A stretch of DNA of 9,280 nt from the NCBI GenBank assembly GCA_016282655.1, contig JAEELK010000180.1, positions 1 to 9,280 on the forward strand, given 5' to 3'. The DNA comes from Bacillota bacterium (GTDB lineage Bacteria; Bacillota; Clostridia; Peptostreptococcales; Anaerovoracaceae). Below, in pieces: positions 6,333 to 9,280 of the stretch. Every line of letters begins with the position of its first letter. The first letter of the stretch is position 1. The translations under genes and the position numbers were made by a program. The notes below the pieces were generated by a model. That model searched no databases and was not told the DNA's origin. It was given only the letters and a program-made list of their open reading frames with translations.

Positions 6333-7538
6333 TCAGATCTTCTCGAAGCACATCGCCATGCCGAGACCGCCGGCGATGCACAGGGTGGCGATGCCGTAGC
6401 GAACGTCACGCTTGATCATCTCGTGGATGAGCGTGGTGGAGATACGGGCACCGGAGCAGCCAAGGGGATGTCCAAGAGCGATCGCGCCGCCGTTGACGTT
6501 GATGATATCCAGCTTGTCTTCGAGGCCCAGCTCCTTGATGCAGCCCAGAGACTGGGAGGCAAACGCTTCGTTGAGCTCCCAGAGGCCGATGTCATCCTTG
6601 GTCAGGCCCATCGGGGTCAGGAACTTATCGAACAGGTTGTTGGTGGCGGCAACGGGGCCAAGACCCATGACGCGGGGATCGACGCCGCCTGCGCAGCCGG
6701 CGACCACACGGGCCAGCGGCTTGAGGCCCATGGCCTCGGCCGTCTCGGCAGCCATCAGAACGAGCGCGGAAGCGCCGTCGTTACGGCCGGAAGCGTTGCC
6801 GGCGGTGGTGACGCCACCCTCGAAGATGGGCTTCAGCTTCGCCATCTTCTCCAGGCTCGTGTCCCGCTTCGGGAACTCGTCGGTGTCGAAGACGATGGTG
6901 CTCTTCCGCTCCTTGACCACCACGGGGACGATCTCATCCTTGAAGCGGCCGCTGTCGATCGCGGCGACGGCGCGGCGCTGGCTCTCCAGAGCGAATACGT
7001 CGCACTCTTCCCGGGTGATGTTGTCCTTGACGGCGATGTTGTCGGCCGTATTGATCATGTTGAACTTGCCGTACTTGTCGTTCGGCTGGCTGTGGGGCTG
7101 GCTCTCAATGTTCGGGTCGCAGAACTGGGTGGTGCCGTTGCCGACGCCGAAGCGCGCGCCGCGTACATAGAAAGGAGCCGTGCTCATGCTCTCGACGCCG
7201 CCGCACAGGATGACGTTGGAATAGCCGAGCTGGATCTGCTGCGTGCCGGACAGGATCGCCTGCATGCCGGAGGCACACTGACGGTGAACGGTGTAGGCAG
7301 GGGTCTCCACGGGGATGTCGATCATCAGCGCGCAGAGGCGGGCGATGTTGGGCTGATCGGTGGACTGCTTTGCATGGCCGCAGATGACCTCATCGATATC
7401 GGTCTTCTGGATGCCGGCTTTGGCAATGGCGCCTTCGAGCGCAACGGAAAGCAGGGTCTCGGGCTGGACGTTCTTCAGGGTTCCGCCGATGGAACCAATG
7501 GGGGTTCTGACTGCGGATACGACAACGACTTCACGCAT
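6333..7538 (-). CDS. thlA: Acetyl-CoA acetyltransferase (biosynthetic-type thiolase)
   Basis: Condenses two acetyl-CoA to acetoacetyl-CoA and free CoA, or cleaves 3-ketoacyl-CoA in reverse; cytosolic, usually tetrameric. The 401-residue length is normal for the family. The nucleophilic Cys88 is in HRQCASGMQ (85-93), NEAF is at 323-326, and the [10 protein letters not shown] block (356-365) holds His357. The second catalytic cysteine is Cys387 in CIAGGLGMA (387-395; CIGGGxG is more common). All four thiolase landmarks are present, so it should be active. The symbol thlA is by analogy with clostridia; sequence alone does not separate acetyl-CoA thiolase from longer-chain 3-ketothiolases. AGGAGG lies ten bases before the ATG. 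It is the first gene of a thiolase-hbd pair, divergent from a LysR-type regulator, which suggests that regulator controls it. No crotonase or acyl-CoA dehydrogenase genes follow here. Confidence 0.94.
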   Translation of the reverse strand: MREVVVVSAVRTPIGSIGGTLKNVQPETLLSVALEGAIAKAGIQKTDIDEVICGHAKQSTDQPNIARLCALMIDIPVETPAYTVHRQCASGMQAILSGTQQIQLGYSNVILCGGVESMSTAPFYVRGARFGVGNGTTQFCDPNIESQPHSQPNDKYGKFNMINTADNIAVKDNITREECDVFALESQRRAVAAIDSGRFKDEIVPVVVKERKSTIVFDTDEFPKRDTSLEKMAKLKPIFEGGVTTAGNASGRNDGASALVLMAAETAEAMGLKPLARVVAGCAGGVDPRVMGLGPVAATNNLFDKFLTPMGLTKDDIGLWELNEAFASQSLGCIKELGLEDKLDIINVNGGAIALGHPLGCSGARISTTLIHEMIKRDVRYGIATLCIAGGLGMAMCFEKI

Positions 7539-7646
7539 ACTGTTTTTTCCTCCTGAGTTTTTTTGTTTATCTTAATCTGACCGCTCGCAGCGAAACAGCG
7601 TAAGCTAGACAGATTCGCGTATTAGGGGCTGCATGTCACAGCAGCT

Positions 7647-7692
7647 TCGGCAGGGGATACGATCGCCGATCATCAAAATCGGCAGGGACGAT
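7647..7692. repeat. Direct repeats TCGGCAGGG upstream of the LysR promoter
   Basis: TCGGCAGGG occurs at 7647-7655 and again at 7679-7687, 32 bp apart start to start, each followed within a few bases by ACGAT (7659-7663 and 7688-7692). The spacing is about three helical turns, placing both copies on the same face of DNA just upstream of the -35 box at 7696. Confidence 0.5.
7665..7683. promoter_or_regulatory. Dyad GCCGAT-N7-ATCGGC, possible LysR-type operator
   Basis: A perfect 6-bp inverted repeat (7665-7670 with 7678-7683) is separated by CATCAAA. Dyads with a short A/T-rich centre placed upstream of divergent promoters are typical of LysR-type recognition sites. It overlaps the second direct-repeat copy and ends 12 bp before the -35 box. 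Binding by the adjacent regulator is inferred. Confidence 0.45.
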
Positions 7693-7695
7693 TGG

Positions 7696-7725
7696 TTGAC
7701 AAAACCTAACAATAGGTGGTAAAAT
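7696..7725 (+). promoter_or_regulatory. Promoter of the LysR-type regulator
   Basis: A consensus TTGACA (7696-7701) is followed after 18 bp by TAAAAT (7720-7725). Transcription would start near 7732, giving a leader of about 60 nt. The spacer holds a perfect dyad ACCTA-ACAA-TAGGT (7704-7717), well placed for repression of this promoter. Confidence 0.75.
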
Positions 7726-7792
7726 TATAAAGATTAGCGTGAACAAGCGATCATTGCATCACAACTAACAAACCAAACGAGGGACTTCACTT

Positions 7793-8692
7793 ATGGAACT
7801 ATCGCAGCTTCGATTCTTTCAAGAGCTGGCCAAACGGGAGCATCTGACAAAGACGGCTGAATATCTCAACATCACACCGCCTTCCCTGAGCGTCTCGATC
7901 TCCAAGCTGGAACATGAGCTCGGGGTCAAACTGTTTGAGCGCAGCGGCCGCAACATCCGCCTCAACGAGAACGGAAAATTCTTTTTGGAATACGTCGATC
8001 AAGCGCTGGAAACGCTGGAGGTCGGACGCAATGCGCTTGCGGCCAACGTGCAGACCGACCGCAACTCGATCATGCTGGGCGTCAGCGCACAAACCCTTTG
8101 GCTCAACGGCATTCAGTCGTTCCTGAGCCGCTATCCGCAGGTCTCGATCTCCCGCAAAAGCCTGACCCTCTCTCAACTCGACGATCGCGCCTATATGGCG
8201 CAGTTCGATTTCGTACTGACCGGCGTGAACGATTTCCCCTCTAAGGAATGGGAGCACTGTGTGCTCGTGCCGGACGATACCCCCGTGCTGGTGCTCAGCA
8301 AGGGCCATCCATGGGCGAACCGGGAGGAAATCACCCTGCAGGAAACGGCTGCGGAGCCCTTCGTGATGCTTCCAAAGGATTACGTTTCACGCCGTTTCGC
8401 AGATTCGCTTTGTGAGGCAGCGCACATAAAACCCTATATCATTGCGGAAGGGGATTATTTGCTGCGCGCGCACCTGCTGCACATGGAGAAACGCGCCGTT
8501 TCCATCACGACCCGGCTTGGGATGTCCAGCCAGCTGTTGAGCGATCTGGCGTGCATCCCGATCCGGACCGACGCGCCGCGAAGGACGCAGGCGCTTTTCT
8601 GGCCGCGGACGAAGCGCCTTTCCGTCACGGAGCTGATGTTCAAGGAATTCATGTATCAGCTCTACACGTCCTACTCGTCCAACCAGATATAA
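7793..8692 (+). CDS. LysR-type transcriptional regulator
   Basis: Predicted DNA-binding regulator with an effector-sensing domain; effector unknown. The 299-residue length is standard for LysR proteins. The winged helix-turn-helix occupies about residues 1-60: LRFFQELAKREHLTKTAEYL, then PPSLSVSISKLEHELGVKLFER, which is the most diagnostic part. A linker helix (about 61-88) follows, and then a periplasmic-binding-protein-like effector domain (about 90-290) with weaker similarity. The ATG is preceded by GAGGGA about nine bases upstream. It is divergent from the thiolase-hbd pair with structured DNA between them, the usual LysR arrangement, so control of thiolase-hbd and autoregulation are likely but inferred. 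Control of the convergent flavoprotein gene is possible but less likely from layout. Confidence 0.95.
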   Translation: MELSQLRFFQELAKREHLTKTAEYLNITPPSLSVSISKLEHELGVKLFERSGRNIRLNENGKFFLEYVDQALETLEVGRNALAANVQTDRNSIMLGVSAQTLWLNGIQSFLSRYPQVSISRKSLTLSQLDDRAYMAQFDFVLTGVNDFPSKEWEHCVLVPDDTPVLVLSKGHPWANREEITLQETAAEPFVMLPKDYVSRRFADSLCEAAHIKPYIIAEGDYLLRAHLLHMEKRAVSITTRLGMSSQLLSDLACIPIRTDAPRRTQALFWPRTKRLSVTELMFKEFMYQLYTSYSSNQI

Positions 8693-8715
8693 TAATCTGA
8701 ACACCGCATTGCAAG

Positions 8716-8749
8716 GCCGCCTTTTCCAGCGAGAGGCGGCTTTACTTTT
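8716..8749 (+). terminator. Intrinsic terminator of the LysR-type regulator
   Basis: GCCGCCT (8716-8722) pairs with AGGCGGC (8734-8740), with G-U/A-U pairs extending the inner stem, and is followed at once by TTTACTTTT. It starts 24 bp after the regulator's stop codon. On the - strand no T-run follows, so it does not look like a good terminator for the convergent gene. Confidence 0.85.
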
Positions 8750-8755
8750 GGTGGA

Positions 8756-9280
8756 TCAGCCGATGGCGCGAAACTGTGCCAGCACAGCCTCCGCTTCCGC
8801 CATCACGTCTTCCATGATCTTGCGAACAGGCTTTATCTCGTGGATGAGAGCGCAACTCGTACCGACCTGCATGCTGCCGGTAACGATGTCGCCCTCTACC
8901 GCGCGCCGCAGCGAGCCGATCAGCGGAGCCATCCACTCATCCTGGGAAGCGCCAGAGGCGCGCAGGGCGAAGTGTTTATCCGTGAGCTCGTTGCGGATGC
9001 CGCGGACGGGATCCTTGGTGCCGATGCCTGTGATGACCGTGGCGCGTTCGTTGGCCTTGAGCACGGCGTCCTTATAGGCCTGCGAAACGGGACACTCCTC
9101 CGAAGCGAGGAAGCGCGTTCCCATCTGCACACCGCAGGCGCCCAGAGCCAGCGCGGCGACAAGCCCACGGCCGTCCACGAAGCCGCCGGCCGCGACCACG
9201 GGGATCGAAACGGCCTCGGTCACAGCGGGCAGCAGCGTGATGGTGTTGACGTCGCCTACATGGCCGCCGGACTCGGTGCC
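8756..9280 (-). CDS. FabK / nitronate monooxygenase-like FMN flavoprotein, C-terminal part
   Basis: TIM-barrel FMN enzyme of the 2-nitropropane dioxygenase superfamily, which includes FabK-type enoyl-ACP reductase and nitronate monooxygenase. The frame is open to the right edge, so the 174 visible residues are the C-terminal half or so of a protein usually about 310-360 long; an internal GTG at 9223 is not the start. Visible landmarks are ESGGHVGD (3-10), whose His7 matches the catalytic His of the family; the phosphate-binding IPVVAAGGFVDGRG (26-39); and GVQMGTRF (50-57). All key residues in the visible part are present. FabK would supply fatty-acid synthesis, nitronate monooxygenase would oxidise nitronates; the visible part does not decide between them. 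It converges on the LysR-type regulator with a 63-bp gap. Confidence 0.88.
   Translation of the reverse strand, partial: GTESGGHVGDVNTITLLPAVTEAVSIPVVAAGGFVDGRGLVAALALGACGVQMGTRFLASEECPVSQAYKDAVLKANERATVITGIGTKDPVRGIRNELTDKHFALRASGASQDEWMAPLIGSLRRAVEGDIVTGSMQVGTSCALIHEIKPVRKIMEDVMAEAEAVLAQFRAIG

Larger units (their letters stand above)
7539..7792. promoter_or_regulatory. Divergent control region between thiolase and LysR-type regulator
   Basis: This 254-bp non-coding stretch separates two divergent genes. It contains the regulator's promoter, two short dyads and a pair of direct repeats (listed separately). I found no convincing - strand promoter for the thiolase: TAAGAT candidates near its start lack a good -35, and TATAAT-like A/T sequence near 7720-7735 on the - strand also lacks one. 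That is compatible with a gene needing an activator, as is common for LysR targets, but it is not proof. Confidence 0.6.

Noticed and set aside
5564..6415. Long + strand open frame (283 codons) opposite hbd
   Set aside because: Antisense of a gene with clear NAD-binding and catalytic motifs; it also runs through the intergenic hairpin into the thiolase end.
6423..7556. Long + strand open frame (377 codons) opposite the thiolase gene
   Set aside because: It is the antisense shadow of a fully recognisable thiolase with all catalytic motifs; the translation is Gly/Asp/Val-rich and shows no domain. GC-rich genes often have such open antisense frames.

Overview
The window is GC-rich, densely coding DNA with strong GGAGG-type ribosome binding sites, short intergenic gaps and simple hairpin terminators. 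Gene content (formiminoglutamate breakdown through folate, a short formate-channel protein, a clostridial-type thiolase/3-hydroxyacyl-CoA dehydrogenase pair, a PucR/CdaR-type regulator) suggests an anaerobic, amino-acid-fermenting member of the Bacillota (Clostridia). This is inference from content; there is no rRNA or other phylogenetic marker, and an unrelated amino-acid fermenter is possible.

Left block, + strand, 1-2168: the 3' part of glutamate formimidoyltransferase (ftcD), a stand-alone formimido-THF cyclodeaminase (fchA) and a short FNT-family channel. Together they would take N-formimino-glutamate (the end of histidine degradation) to glutamate, ammonia and methenyl-THF, with surplus one-carbon units perhaps leaving as formate through the channel. 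A hairpin at 2240-2263 lies between this block and the next, converging one and can serve both strands.

Middle block, - strand, 5237 to 2240: a well-formed promoter (TTGCAA-17 bp-TATAGT), then a PucR/CdaR-type regulator, an unrecognised six-helix membrane protein with acidic residues in most helices, a CorA magnesium-type channel, and the shared terminator. The gaps are 81 and 75 bp with no obvious internal terminator, so the three genes may form one transcription unit. This is the least explained part of the window.

Right block: acetyl-CoA acetyltransferase (thiolase) followed by 3-hydroxybutyryl-CoA dehydrogenase on the - strand, the first two steps from acetyl-CoA toward butyrate. A LysR-type regulator is divergent from them. 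The 254-bp region between regulator and thiolase holds a clear LysR promoter, a dyad inside its spacer, a second dyad upstream and a pair of direct repeats about three helical turns apart, consistent with a LysR control region. The regulator ends in a good terminator and converges on the 3' part of a FabK/nitronate-monooxygenase-like flavoprotein that runs off the right edge.

No tRNA, rRNA, CRISPR array, insertion sequence, phage gene or frameshifted gene was seen. The window reads as chromosomal metabolic DNA; the most notable unknowns are the six-helix membrane protein with its neighbours and the structured LysR-thiolase control region.
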